Source: Salipaludibacillus neizhouensis
GTDB taxonomy: Bacteria; Bacillota; Bacilli; Bacillales; Salisediminibacteriaceae
Assembly: GCF_002886185.1 (NCBI RefSeq)
Contig: NZ_KZ614146.1
Span: forward strand, 2,887,924-2,951,923
Reading direction: 5' to 3'
Length of the DNA stretch: 64,000 bases
Shown here: positions 1 to 7,867 of the stretch, piece after piece
How positions within the stretch are numbered: the first letter of the stretch is position 1
Layout: the number at the start of each line of letters is the position of its first letter
Program-made: the position numbers and the translations under genes
Notes under the pieces: generated by a model
What the model was told of the DNA's origin: nothing
The model's input: the letters and a program-made list of their open reading frames with translations, nothing else
Databases searched by the model: none

Positions 1-84
1 CACATTAGATTAAGTTTTCTGGAAACCGTTATTGATTCTATTGTTTTGATACTTCTTATATGAGTCTTTCAGAGAATATTTTCT

Positions 85-106
85 CCCTTTTTTAAAAGGG
101 ATTTTT
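85..106 (+). terminator. Intrinsic terminator of an upstream gene
   Basis: CCCTTTT (85-91) pairs with AAAAGGG (94-100) and is followed by ATTTTT. It probably ends a plus-strand gene lying before the window. The stem is short, so confidence is moderate. Confidence 0.5.
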
Positions 107-162
107 CTATTTGAAGTTGAATTTATACTTAAGCAGCAAAGAGAGTACTAAAGGAGGTAGCC

Positions 163-1380
163 ATGTTAATTAGAAGATTAAAAGCGTCTGAGACACAAAC
201 TAGTCTCCAAATGTCAGAGTTTGCTTTTCAATTTGAATTGAACGAAAAAGAACGGTTGCAGCAATTAGAGGATGATCAACCGGAACAAACCTGGGTTATA
301 GAAATGGAAAATGAAATTGTCTCTAAAGCTACAGTCCTTCCGCTTCACGTCTACTTCAACGGAAAAGTTGTCCCTATGGGTGGAGTTTCTGGTGTTGTCA
401 CATGGCCAGAGCATCGGCGAGGCGGGTATGTAAAGAAGTTATTAAGCCACTCCTTAAATGAAATGAGAGAACAAGGTCAAGTACTTTCATTTCTCTATCC
501 ATTTTCCATTCCCTTTTATAGAAAGTTTGGTTGGGAGCTTTTTGCTGATACAGAAATATTAACTTTAGAAAAGCACCAACTTCCTAAACGGGAGACATAT
601 GAAGGAACGATCCGAAGACTGACAAAAGATGATCCATTAATCGTTGATGAGGTTTATCAAGCTTGGGCAAAGAAATATGCAGGAACGATAGTCCGTGACA
701 GTGAGTGGTGGAAAAAATCTGTTTTTAAAAGAAAGAAGGGAACAATTAGTGCTTACTTTAACGCTCAAAATGAAAAAACTGGTTATCTAATTTACGAAGT
801 GAAAAATAGAACGATGACCGTTCATGAAATTATCTGGTTAACCCCTGATGCTCGTCGTGCTTTATTACATTTTATCTCAAATCACGACTCCATGATTGAC
901 AAGGCAGTGATTAAAACAGTCGCCCACGATCGTCTTCCTTTTCTTTTAACTGATCCGCAGGTTAAACGGGAAGTTTCGTCTTACTTTATGGCAAGAATCG
1001 TAGACGTAAAGGCTTTTTTATCACTCTATCCGTTCGAATTTAATCGTGACGATAAACCTTTGATATTACATATAACCGATGAATTTTGTTCTTGGAACAG
1101 TGGCATTTATATTTTGTCGAAATCCACCGATGATAACATTGATAATGAGGTAAAATTCTTTGGTGATGATACATCGAATTCAGGTTCAGGTGCGACATGT
1201 TCACATTCTCCTAAGAAAGGAATTCATTTAACTGTACAACATTTAACAGCTATTCTATTCTGTACACAAACTCCGCAAACCTTAGTAGAAGAAGAATTCA
1301 TTCAAGGAGATCAACAATCTATTAAAGTTTTGGAGTCGGCACTCCCCACTTTAAAACCTTTTATCTATGATTTTTTCTAA
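163..1380 (+). CDS. Eis-type GNAT N-acetyltransferase
   Basis: A 405-residue acetyltransferase of the Eis/COG4552 type, which transfers an acetyl group from acetyl-CoA to amines. The N-terminal half is a GNAT fold: beta strand GVSGVVT (74-80) leads into the acetyl-CoA loop RRGGYV (85-90), then FYRKFGWELF (118-127), whose Tyr matches the catalytic Tyr of Eis. The rest fits the second GNAT-like and SCP2-like domains of the family. The protein ends in Phe; the C-terminal carboxylate acts as a base in characterised Eis enzymes. The start follows AAAGGAGG at ideal spacing. It appears monocistronic, and its stop codon runs into a repeat fragment. The physiological substrate cannot be read from sequence. 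Confidence 0.85.
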   Translation: MLIRRLKASETQTSLQMSEFAFQFELNEKERLQQLEDDQPEQTWVIEMENEIVSKATVLPLHVYFNGKVVPMGGVSGVVTWPEHRRGGYVKKLLSHSLNEMREQGQVLSFLYPFSIPFYRKFGWELFADTEILTLEKHQLPKRETYEGTIRRLTKDDPLIVDEVYQAWAKKYAGTIVRDSEWWKKSVFKRKKGTISAYFNAQNEKTGYLIYEVKNRTMTVHEIIWLTPDARRALLHFISNHDSMIDKAVIKTVAHDRLPFLLTDPQVKREVSSYFMARIVDVKAFLSLYPFEFNRDDKPLILHITDEFCSWNSGIYILSKSTDDNIDNEVKFFGDDTSNSGSGATCSHSPKKGIHLTVQHLTAILFCTQTPQTLVEEEFIQGDQQSIKVLESALPTLKPFIYDFF

Positions 1381-1440
1381 GAAAAACAGCATAGCCTTCT
1401 TTTATCAAATACATTGTGATTCGAGCACCTCTGTTTGAAG
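1378..1440 (+). repeat. Truncated left end of nested-hairpin element, joined to a GC-rich repeat tail
   Basis: TAAGAAAAACAGCATAGCC overlaps the acetyltransferase stop codon and matches the left terminus of the element family described at 11588, 14328, 18520, 34389 and 38880. It continues into the conserved spacer as far as AATACA. It then switches to GATTCGAGCACCTCTGTT, which matches the tail of the repeat at 14140-14290. The rest of both elements is missing. Confidence 0.6.
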
Positions 1441-1449
1441 TAAACAAAC

Positions 1450-1482
1450 AAAAGGTGTGCCACGTCGGCACACCTTTTGTTT
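1450..1482. terminator. Bidirectional intrinsic terminator
   Basis: A perfect 12-bp stem, AAAAGGTGTGCC (1450-1461) with GGCACACCTTTT (1467-1478), with T/A runs on both sides. It separates the convergent acetyltransferase and aldehyde dehydrogenase genes and can serve both. Confidence 0.85.
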
Positions 1483-2855
1483 TACTCCCACATTTTTCTT
1501 AATGTACTCAGAGAGGTTTTCGTTTGACTATAACGAATTGGTAAATCAAAGCTAGTAGTTTGTTTTAAGATGCTCTTTTCATGTGTAAAGGTATCGAAAC
1601 TGTTTTTCCCGTGATAACTGCCCATGCCACTAGCTCCGACACCGCCAAAGGGTAAATAGGGCGTTGACAAGTGCATAACAGTATCATTCACACAGCCTCC
1701 TCCGAATGAGAGGTTACTAAGGATGAACTGCTCATGATCTTTGCTCTCTGTAAATAGATACAAAGCTAAAGGATTTGGACGTTTTCTTACGATATCAACG
1801 ATTTCAAAGGGATGTTCAAAAGTTACTATTGGAAGGATCGGGCCAAAGATTTCCTCTGCCATAACTGGATCATCCATTGTCACATCCATCATAATTGTTG
1901 GTTCGATGAATCGTTGTTCTTGTGCAAATCCTCCACCGTAGAAAACTTTTTCTTCATCAATTAAATTAATTAGACGTTCAACGTGTTTTTCATTAATGAT
2001 CTTAGGGTAATCTCTCTTCTTTAATGCTTCATTACCAAACCACTTTTTCGTATAGTACGTTAGTAGTTTAAGAAATTTCCTTCGCTTTTTTTCATGAATG
2101 AGAATATAATCCGGGGCGACACAAGTTTGGCCGGCATTTAAAAACTTTCCCCATACAATTCTCTTCGCAGCCAATTTAAGATTAGCATCATCCATAATTA
2201 TGGCAGGACTTTTACCTCCCAATTCAAGTGTAACCGGAGTTAAATGTTTTGAGGCTGCTTCCATCACTTTTTTTCCGACTTCTGTACTGCCCGTGAAAAA
2301 TATATAATCTACGTCCTCATCTAAAAGGACTTTCGAAGTTTCCACATCCCCTTCGACTACAGCAATATACTTTTCAGGAAAAGTAGTCGCAATTAGTTCA
2401 CGAATAACAACACTTGTATTAGGCGTTAATTCTGACGGTTTAATAATAGCGGTGTTACCCGCGCCAATTGCCCCAATTAACGGTGCTATTGCCAGTTGAA
2501 ATGGATAATTCCAAGGTGCAATAATCAGCGTTACGCCATAAGGCTCTTTATAGACAAAGCTTTTACCACCAAAACTGCTAATCGGAGTTTTCTCTTTCTT
2601 TGGAGTTGCCCAATAATCAACATTTTTGATCATATCTTTTAGTTCACTATATAAAAAACCTATTTCGGTTAAAAAACCTTCGTATTCCCCTTTATTTAAA
2701 TCTTTTTTCAGTGCCTCCAGAATATCTGATTCATAATTGCGGATAGCTTCTTTCAAAGCAGTTAATTGATTTTTTCGAAAAGAGATACTTTTAGTCTCTC
2801 CGGAATAGAAATAGTTTCTCTGTTTCTGGACGAGCGAACTGATCGCATCCTTCAT
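1482..2855 (-). CDS. Aldehyde dehydrogenase, NAD(P)-dependent (YwdH-like)
   Basis: A 457-residue class 3-type aldehyde dehydrogenase that oxidises aldehydes to acids. The general base Glu is in TLELGGKS (about residue 211), the nucleophile Cys in NAGQTCVAPD (about 245), and the cofactor-loop motif IIAPWNYPFQL is present. The C-terminal NDTVMHLSTPYLPFGGVG and FTHEKSI segments are typical of YwdH and fatty aldehyde dehydrogenase relatives. Length is normal. The frame opens four codons earlier with a GTG, but AAGGGG lies directly against that codon and 11 nt before the internal ATG, so the ATG at 2855 is preferred. It is probably monocistronic and ends at the shared terminator. Confidence 0.88.
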   Translation of the reverse strand: MKDAISSLVQKQRNYFYSGETKSISFRKNQLTALKEAIRNYESDILEALKKDLNKGEYEGFLTEIGFLYSELKDMIKNVDYWATPKKEKTPISSFGGKSFVYKEPYGVTLIIAPWNYPFQLAIAPLIGAIGAGNTAIIKPSELTPNTSVVIRELIATTFPEKYIAVVEGDVETSKVLLDEDVDYIFFTGSTEVGKKVMEAASKHLTPVTLELGGKSPAIIMDDANLKLAAKRIVWGKFLNAGQTCVAPDYILIHEKKRRKFLKLLTYYTKKWFGNEALKKRDYPKIINEKHVERLINLIDEEKVFYGGGFAQEQRFIEPTIMMDVTMDDPVMAEEIFGPILPIVTFEHPFEIVDIVRKRPNPLALYLFTESKDHEQFILSNLSFGGGCVNDTVMHLSTPYLPFGGVGASGMGSYHGKNSFDTFTHEKSILKQTTSFDLPIRYSQTKTSLSTLRKMWE

Positions 2856-2924
2856 TCCACAAAACACCCCTTTATATCTAATAATACACTATTCCCCAGC
2901 TTATAGAGAACTAAGCATTAAAAC

Positions 2925-3407
2925 TTACTCTATCGGTCCTTTTTCCGTACCATAGCGTAACACATCATATATCTCTTTCCCATCAGTTGCATGCCCTTCT
3001 CCAAACTTTACCGGTATTATTGCAAAAAATATATAATAGACGGAGAAGTAGACGAATTGATAAAAAAACAAATCAGGCTGTAAGACTCCTGCATGAATCA
3101 AGCTATTTATTAATATAACTGTAATTAAATTAAACGCGGATCCGCCAGCATAAATGATCGCATGGCTCCACCGATTATCAACATCCAATTTTTCGAGTTG
3201 GGTCCAGGCATCCAAGAAATAAATTCTTCTTATCTCAAAGTCACCTCTTTTGAAAAAAATTCTTCCTCGCCCTATTGTAAATCTCATTTTACCACCAAAA
3301 AGATAAGTTAGTATAAAATGTCCTGATTCGTGAATGAAGGCTACTAAAGGTAAAACTACAAAAAATGCGATAATAAAAGTTGGTATATCTTCCCAGCCAA
3401 ACATCAT
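2925..3407 (-). CDS. Small membrane M50-like metalloprotease homologue
   Basis: A 160-residue membrane protein. A helix at 10-36 carries HESGH (residues 26-30), the zinc-binding HExxH pattern of site-2-protease-type M50 peptidases. A hydrophobic stretch at about 82-102, another at 108-132 and then HATDGKEIYDVLRYG follow; the Asp in that segment may be the third metal ligand, as in the NPDG motif of the family. It is shorter than SpoIVFB or RseP and lacks a PDZ domain. Start is ATG after AGGAGGAG. It stands alone between an aldehyde dehydrogenase and a divergent TetR gene. Substrate unknown; proteolytic activity is inference. Confidence 0.7.
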   Translation of the reverse strand: MMFGWEDIPTFIIAFFVVLPLVAFIHESGHFILTYLFGGKMRFTIGRGRIFFKRGDFEIRRIYFLDAWTQLEKLDVDNRWSHAIIYAGGSAFNLITVILINSLIHAGVLQPDLFFYQFVYFSVYYIFFAIIPVKFGEGHATDGKEIYDVLRYGTEKGPIE

Positions 3408-3604
3408 GTCTCCTCCTTTTGGATAATTATGAAAACATTGAAGAGCCAGAACTTAGGGTTAAATTCCTTTTAACTTACATAATTTAAAGGTTCACTCGAT
3501 AAATATCTACCCCGTAAATAATGGAAGTAATCTCATCAGATAGGAAACGGTTCATTTTACTTTTATCTTTTAAAGTCTCGTTGGCTCACGTATCACATCG
3601 CTCA

Positions 3605-3660
3605 TTGTGTTAACACAGAACTTTATGATATAATCCTTTATGAACTAACGGTCGTTAGTT
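3605..3660 (+). promoter_or_regulatory. tetR promoter and palindromic TetR-type operator
   Basis: TTGTGT (3605-3610), an 18-nt spacer and TATAAT (3629-3634) form a sigma-A promoter. Nine bases downstream is an 18-bp palindrome, AACTAACG-GT-CGTTAGTT (3643-3660), with perfect 8-bp arms covering the expected transcription start. ACTAACNGNCNGTTAGT-like palindromes are typical TetR/QacR operators, so autorepression by the following gene is likely. Confidence 0.75.
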
Positions 3661-3684
3661 TCTTCACCTTAAGGAGGTCTACTA

Positions 3685-4272
3685 GTGAAAACATCTGAAG
3701 AAATTCTTCATGCAGCATTAAAAACATTTGCTGACAAGGGCTACGAAGGAACAAGTCTTTCCACTGTTGCATCTGAAGTTGGTATAAAAAAACCATCGAT
3801 ATATAATCATTTTAAAAGCAAGGAAGACCTTTTTTTAGCTGTCGTACAATTTGTTTACAAAGAATACTTGAAAGAAATCAAAAATCTGATAGACAATAAT
3901 TCGAATAAGACTCCTGATATTTTATTGAAATTAGTAGTGGATAATATTACAACCTACTTAAGCTCTGAGAAGTCAGGCATATTTTACATTCACTTCTTAC
4001 TTTTCCCCCCAAAGAATTTGAAGGAGAAGATTAATGAGCAATTTTCACAGTTTGAAAAGGATTCTGATGATCTTTTCATACCTGTTTTTCAAAATGCTAT
4101 TCGGTTGAATTTAATTAAACAAGTTCCTATACAAGATTTGTTAGATAGTTTTTATTGTTTGTTAGATGGCATCACTTTTCAATTATTTTCTTACACTCGA
4201 TCTACAGGATTGAGAAAAAAGGAAGCTGCTTGGCAAATATTCTGGAATAGCATTTCCAAGAAGGTGGTTTAA
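3685..4272 (+). CDS. TetR/AcrR family transcriptional regulator
   Basis: A 195-residue repressor. The N-terminal helix-turn-helix (about 4-48) includes ALKTFADKGYEGTS and the recognition region VGIKKPSIYNHFKSKEDL, the standard TetR signature. The remaining all-helical part would bind an unknown ligand. It begins with GTG after AAGGAGG. The next gene starts one base after its stop, so the two form an operon. The palindrome just upstream is a likely own operator. The paired gene suggests control of an export or membrane function. Confidence 0.88.
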   Translation: MKTSEEILHAALKTFADKGYEGTSLSTVASEVGIKKPSIYNHFKSKEDLFLAVVQFVYKEYLKEIKNLIDNNSNKTPDILLKLVVDNITTYLSSEKSGIFYIHFLLFPPKNLKEKINEQFSQFEKDSDDLFIPVFQNAIRLNLIKQVPIQDLLDSFYCLLDGITFQLFSYTRSTGLRKKEAAWQIFWNSISKKVV

Positions 4273-4273
4273 C

Positions 4274-4759
4274 ATGTTTGAAATTCTCTGGCAGTATTCT
4301 TTAATTTTTATAATGGCTGCTACGCCATGGTTAGAAATATTAGTCGTTATTCCGATTGGTGTCGGGATGGGTTTGAATCCATTTTTTGTAGGAGTTTTTT
4401 CTTTCATTGGAAACTTTTTACCCATTTTATTAATCGTTTATTCTCTTCATAAGTTGCAGAAGACTGGCATTTATAAAAACTGGTCCTCCAATAGGGAAAA
4501 GAAAACTTTAAAAAATAAAGAAAAACAATCTTCTAAAAATAATCGTGCAATGAATGTCTTCAGAAAATACGGGTTACCTGGTTTAGCTATCTTAGGACCG
4601 CTTCTTACTGGAATCCATTTAGCCGCAATCATTGCACTTTCGTTAAAGATCGATAAAAATAAGATCACTGTTTGGATGGGTGGAAGCTTGCTCGTTTGGA
4701 CGCTCTTTATCACAATAGCCAGCGTTTATAGTATCGATTGGGTCAGAAATATTTTTTAA
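4274..4759 (+). CDS. Small multi-drug export family membrane protein (COG2426)
   Basis: A 161-residue integral membrane protein with four hydrophobic segments (about 5-30, 32-55, 98-125 and 133-155) and a basic, Lys/Asn-rich cytoplasmic loop (about 66-92). The pattern LEILVVIPIGVGMGLNP near the N-terminus and YGLPGLAILGPLLTG before the third helix match the small multi-drug export (PF06695) family. Despite the family name, transport has not been well established. It is translationally coupled to the TetR gene (1-nt gap) and is the probable regulated effector. Confidence 0.75.
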   Translation: MFEILWQYSLIFIMAATPWLEILVVIPIGVGMGLNPFFVGVFSFIGNFLPILLIVYSLHKLQKTGIYKNWSSNREKKTLKNKEKQSSKNNRAMNVFRKYGLPGLAILGPLLTGIHLAAIIALSLKIDKNKITVWMGGSLLVWTLFITIASVYSIDWVRNIF

Positions 4760-4810
4760 ACACATCACCATATTAATTTTCTAGTAGGAGCATTGATTGA
4801 GCTCCTACTT

Positions 4811-5140
4811 TTAATCACTTTCGCCTACCTTCTCTAAAAACCATCCTTCAAGAAATGCCCCTCTTCGATCAGATTTATACTCTCTTATTATCTCCAATTC
4901 AGCTTTAGAGTGACCGTGTCTTTCGGCAAGGCAATAAATAATCTCAAGGAGGTCAGCAAGTTCTTCAATCGCTTGTTCTGAATTCTGCGCCTCTAAATAC
5001 TCTTTCATTTCTTCTTCTAATTTCCTTTTCGCCTCCTTTAAAAACTCTTCTCCGACTATTCGTCGGTAAGACACAGGTTGTCCATTCATTTTAATAATTT
5101 CAGGAATCCTATCTCGGACTAATTTATTATAAATTGGCAT
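4811..5140 (-). CDS. MazG-like nucleotide pyrophosphohydrolase (COG4997)
   Basis: A 109-residue all-alpha NTP pyrophosphatase-like protein thought to clear non-canonical nucleotides. It starts with the family hallmark YNKLVRDRIPEII. Acidic motifs KLEEEMKEYLEA and EELADLLEIIYCLAE supply the metal-binding Glu/Asp pairs of the MazG/HisE fold. The frame opens five codons further upstream, but GGGAGGAG six bases before the ATG at 5140 fixes the start. It appears monocistronic. Substrate is not known. Confidence 0.8.
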   Translation of the reverse strand: MPIYNKLVRDRIPEIIKMNGQPVSYRRIVGEEFLKEAKRKLEEEMKEYLEAQNSEQAIEELADLLEIIYCLAERHGHSKAELEIIREYKSDRRGAFLEGWFLEKVGESD

Positions 5141-5221
5141 TATTTCTCCTCCCATTAGTCAAATAGAAATAAAGTTCTTTTAATTAGAATGTTTTCTAAA
5201 CGTTAATGAAAGCTTGAAGAA

Positions 5222-5510
5222 GTAAAATAGGACAATCCAATGGGGGAAAGCTGATCCAGTAGTACAGATTCTGTCTGAGAAGGATAAAATGAAGCGTTGC
5301 CCCTTGAATACGTCCATTTGTAGCGTATTTGAGTACCACTCAGTTTAAATAATAACATCAACCTTTTATAAAACGGGTTGCAATTAAAACTTTTGTCTCA
5401 GTCTTATTATGTAAGATTCATGAAAATAATAAAAAATCCCTTTATCTAATAACATTAAACGAAAGAAGCTTAATCAACATGACTAAAATCGATAACTAAG
5501 CTTCTTTTTT
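5222..5510 (+). ncRNA. Candidate structured RNA in a gene-free gap, ending in a terminator
   Basis: The 368-bp gap between two minus-strand genes contains a nested fold on the plus strand. GGGG (5242-5245) pairs with CCCC (5300-5303), GC with GC, GATCC (5253-5257) with GGAT (5282-5285), and ACAG (5264-5267) with CTGT (5271-5274). A second hairpin AATACG/CGTATT lies at 5307-5329. The gap ends in AAAGAAGCTTA (5462-5472) / TAAGCTTCTTT (5497-5507), whose T-run is clearly better on the plus strand. No convincing ORF is present and no strong -35 was found. The final hairpin could simply end the MOSC gene on the minus strand. Confidence 0.25.
5462..5510. terminator. Hairpin terminator after the MOSC gene
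   Basis: An 11-bp stem, AAAGAAGCTTA/TAAGCTTCTTT, with a long loop, directly after the MOSC stop codon. The plus-strand side is followed by TTTTTTATTT and the minus side by a weaker T-rich stretch. It probably ends the MOSC transcript and may also end a plus-strand RNA. Confidence 0.6.
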
Positions 5511-6153
5511 ATTTCACTTTTTTCAACAGCATTTCTTTCCAAGAAGTTGCTAATTCCGGAACAGCAGCAGTACTTTTTATTAATTCATTATCTGCTTTTT
5601 TTTGATAATAAAGCTGATTTATATAGGCGATTGAAACTTCCGTGGATCTCGTTATAAATTGAAGAGGCGTTTCTCTAGAAACATGCCCTTCTTTCAACAC
5701 TCTTAAATAAAATCCTGTGTATCCTCGTTCTATTACTCTTTTAGGCATACTTGGTACATTAAGTTGCTTTGCAAGTTTATGGCAAGGCTTTCGAGGCTGT
5801 GATACTTGTACTTGAGCCTCTCCCCACTGAAAAATATCGCCAATATTAACGTCATTTTCAACGAGTCCTTTAATCGTTATATTTTCTCCAAAAGCTCCTG
5901 GTAAAAGATTCATGCTTAATTCTTCTTCCCAAAAAACATAATGGTCGTATGGATAAACACAAACTGCTTTATCTAATCCTCCATGATTCACTAGATCTGC
6001 CTGCTCATCCCCAACCAAGTTATTTTCCGATAGAAAAATTTGGTCGTATACTGGCTCTTTTTTTATTGCAGAAGAAACCGATTCTCCAAAACCTTCTAGT
6101 GTTTGTTTTTTTCCAACGTTTATAGAGATAATATTTGCCGTCAGTCGTTTCAT
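5509..6153 (-). CDS. MOSC domain protein (YiiM/YflK-like)
   Basis: A 214-residue protein with a MOSC beta-barrel: LVGDEQADLVNHGGLDKAVCVYP (about 47-70) and VSQPRKPCHKL (about 118-128). The latter contains the conserved Cys that binds molybdenum-cofactor-type sulfur or metal-sulfur groups in this superfamily. The C-terminal helices match the three-alpha domain of YiiM. YiiM-type proteins reduce N-hydroxylated compounds with Moco, so that is the best guess. Two ATG codons lie two codons apart; GAGAGG is 3 nt from the first and 9 nt from the second, so the second (6153) is preferred. Monocistronic. Confidence 0.8.
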   Translation of the reverse strand: MKRLTANIISINVGKKQTLEGFGESVSSAIKKEPVYDQIFLSENNLVGDEQADLVNHGGLDKAVCVYPYDHYVFWEEELSMNLLPGAFGENITIKGLVENDVNIGDIFQWGEAQVQVSQPRKPCHKLAKQLNVPSMPKRVIERGYTGFYLRVLKEGHVSRETPLQFITRSTEVSIAYINQLYYQKKADNELIKSTAAVPELATSWKEMLLKKVK

Positions 6154-6409
6154 AAACATTATCCTCTCTTCAATTTCTTTAAAAAATAGTCACTATTATT
6201 CTATCGTAATTCTTCTACGGTTTCACCGCAATAGCTTATTTTGTCGAAATCAACTAGTAATACTTTAAAGATCTGACATACTTTTCCCGGGAAATATATC
6301 ACTTTACACTATTTCCCACTATTTTTCTATGTAACTACCCCTATAAAATAGAGATATGTAAAGAATTACTATAAGAACGTCGAGTACCAGAAAAATTGGA
6401 GGAATTGCT

Positions 6410-7414
6410 ATGTTTTCATCTGTTCAAATTGGAATTGATTTAGGAACAGCAAATATACTTGTATACACTAAGAATAAGGGAATGATTATTAACGAACCTT
6501 CAGTAGTAGCCATTGATATTAATACTAGAGAAGTTTTAGCAGTAGGACACGAAGCTAAGTTAATGGTTGGTAAAACTCCTGAAAACATTGTCGCAATCCG
6601 TCCATTAAAAGATGGCGTAATTGCTGATTATCAAGTAACTACGGATATGCTAAAACACATTATGAAAAAGGCATCAAAAAAATTAGGAACTCCTCTTCGA
6701 AAACCAAGTGTCGTAGTCTGTACACCATCCGGATCAACCTCTGTTGAAAGGAGAGCCATCCTGGATGCTGTAAGGCAATGTGGTGCAAGAGATGTTCAAT
6801 TAATAGAGGAACCTGTCGCTGCTGCGATTGGCGCTGACCTTCCAGTAGAAGAACCTATTGCCAATGTTATTGTAGACATTGGGGGGGGAACGACAGAAGT
6901 AGCTATTATATCCTTCGGTGGAATTGTGTCCTGCCACTCCATTCGTGTAGGTGGAGATCAGATAGATGATGACATCATCCAACTTATTCGTAAAAAATAT
7001 AATATGCTTATTGGTTACCGCACGGCCGAAAATATTAAAATTGAGATTGGATATGCCCTAGTCGATCATGAAGAATTGAAAATGGATATTAGAGGGAGAG
7101 ACTTGGTTACAGGATTGCCAAAAACAATTGAAATTTCCTCTTATGAAATCCAAGGAGCAATGAGAGAATCGTTGCTATCTATTTTAGAAGCAATAAGAGC
7201 CACACTTGAAGAATGTCCTCCTGAATTAAGCGGAGATATTGTTGATCGTGGAGTTATTTTAACTGGCGGAGTTGCATTATTAAATGGAATAGAAGAATGG
7301 ATTTCCTCAGAAATCGTTGTTCCTGTTCACATAGCTCCTAGTCCGCTTGAATCTGTTGCCATCGGAACAGGCCGTTCTTTAGGAATGATGCAAAGACTTC
7401 AAAAGTCTAAATAA
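6410..7414 (+). CDS. mreBH: MreB-like actin homologue MreBH
   Basis: A 334-residue bacterial actin that moves with the cell-wall elongation machinery beneath the membrane; in Bacillus subtilis MreBH directs the autolysin LytE. Nucleotide-binding motifs are visible: [12 protein letters not shown] (8-19), VVCTPSG (about 103-109), [13 protein letters not shown] (about 155-167) and ILTGGVALL (about 282-290). The N-terminus [19 protein letters not shown] resembles MreBH more than MreB or Mbl. The gene stands alone, as mreBH does in B. subtilis. A short amphipathic N-terminal membrane anchor is known for the family. Start ATG after TTGGAGG. Confidence 0.9.
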   Translation: MFSSVQIGIDLGTANILVYTKNKGMIINEPSVVAIDINTREVLAVGHEAKLMVGKTPENIVAIRPLKDGVIADYQVTTDMLKHIMKKASKKLGTPLRKPSVVVCTPSGSTSVERRAILDAVRQCGARDVQLIEEPVAAAIGADLPVEEPIANVIVDIGGGTTEVAIISFGGIVSCHSIRVGGDQIDDDIIQLIRKKYNMLIGYRTAENIKIEIGYALVDHEELKMDIRGRDLVTGLPKTIEISSYEIQGAMRESLLSILEAIRATLEECPPELSGDIVDRGVILTGGVALLNGIEEWISSEIVVPVHIAPSPLESVAIGTGRSLGMMQRLQKSK

Positions 7415-7430
7415 CAAGAAAGTGGGCTGA

Positions 7431-7462
7431 GTGGCGTAAAGAGAGCTGTCACCTTCTACTTT
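7431..7462 (+). repeat. Right-end fragment of nested-hairpin element
   Basis: GTGGCGTAAAGAGAGCTGTC matches the 3' arm of the element family (GTGGCGTAAAGATAGCTGTC in the copies at 11588, 14328 and 34389) with one substitution. Nothing of the left part is present. It lies directly after mreBH. Confidence 0.6.
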
Positions 7463-7470
7463 CCAATAAA

Positions 7471-7518
7471 AAGAGGATGAATAAAAAGGTCTTATTTAAC
7501 CTTTTTATTCATCCTCTT
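7471..7518. terminator. Long bidirectional terminator
   Basis: A perfect 20-bp stem (7471-7490 with 7499-7518) and an 8-nt loop, CTTATTTA. It lies between mreBH and a convergent small membrane-protein gene. Confidence 0.85.
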
Positions 7519-7521
7519 CAT

Positions 7522-7659
7522 TTATTTTCCTCGGATCATTTTTACAATGAATACTATTAGTGCTATAACAAGAACTAAATGAATAAGCCCTCCTGCCAAA
7601 TCAAGTACTAAACCAACAAGCCAAAACAGGATCAAAATCGCAATAATTGTCCAAATCAT
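7522..7659 (-). CDS. lmo0937-family small membrane protein
   Basis: A 45-residue protein, too short for most gene finders. It begins MIWTIIAILILFWLVG, has two hydrophobic segments (about 2-19 and 23-40) around LDLAGGLIH, and ends MIRGK. This composition and length match the lmo0937/DUF5670 family of small membrane proteins found across Bacilli. GAAGGAGG lies about 9 nt before the ATG. The long terminator at 7471-7518 lies directly after the stop. Function unknown; relatives are often stress-induced, which I infer only by family. Confidence 0.85.
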   Translation of the reverse strand: MIWTIIAILILFWLVGLVLDLAGGLIHLVLVIALIVFIVKMIRGK

Positions 7660-7867
7660 AAACTAAAACCTCCTTCAAAAATATCTTTTTCCATTATAGC
7701 TATTTAGATATTTATTATTTCACTTATTCTTACTATTTCCGTTTCCTAGTTTTATAAACCAGTTTTATTCTTATTATTCTTTATAAAGGACCTTGAAAAG
7801 ACAAAAACCTTAAAATATAGATTTAGCTAACAGTGAAATCACAAAAAATAATTGTCGTTTTAACCAC

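Noticed and set aside
5242-5303. Possible TPP riboswitch (CTGAGA and GGATAA...AGCG blocks)
   Set aside because: The order and spacing of the conserved blocks do not fit the thi-box, the CTGATC block is on the wrong side, and neither neighbour is a thiamine gene.
6336-6400. Possible sigma-I promoter before mreBH (TACCCCT)
   Set aside because: B. subtilis mreBH is sigma-I dependent, but no CGAA-type -10 lies at a suitable distance, so the match is not supported.
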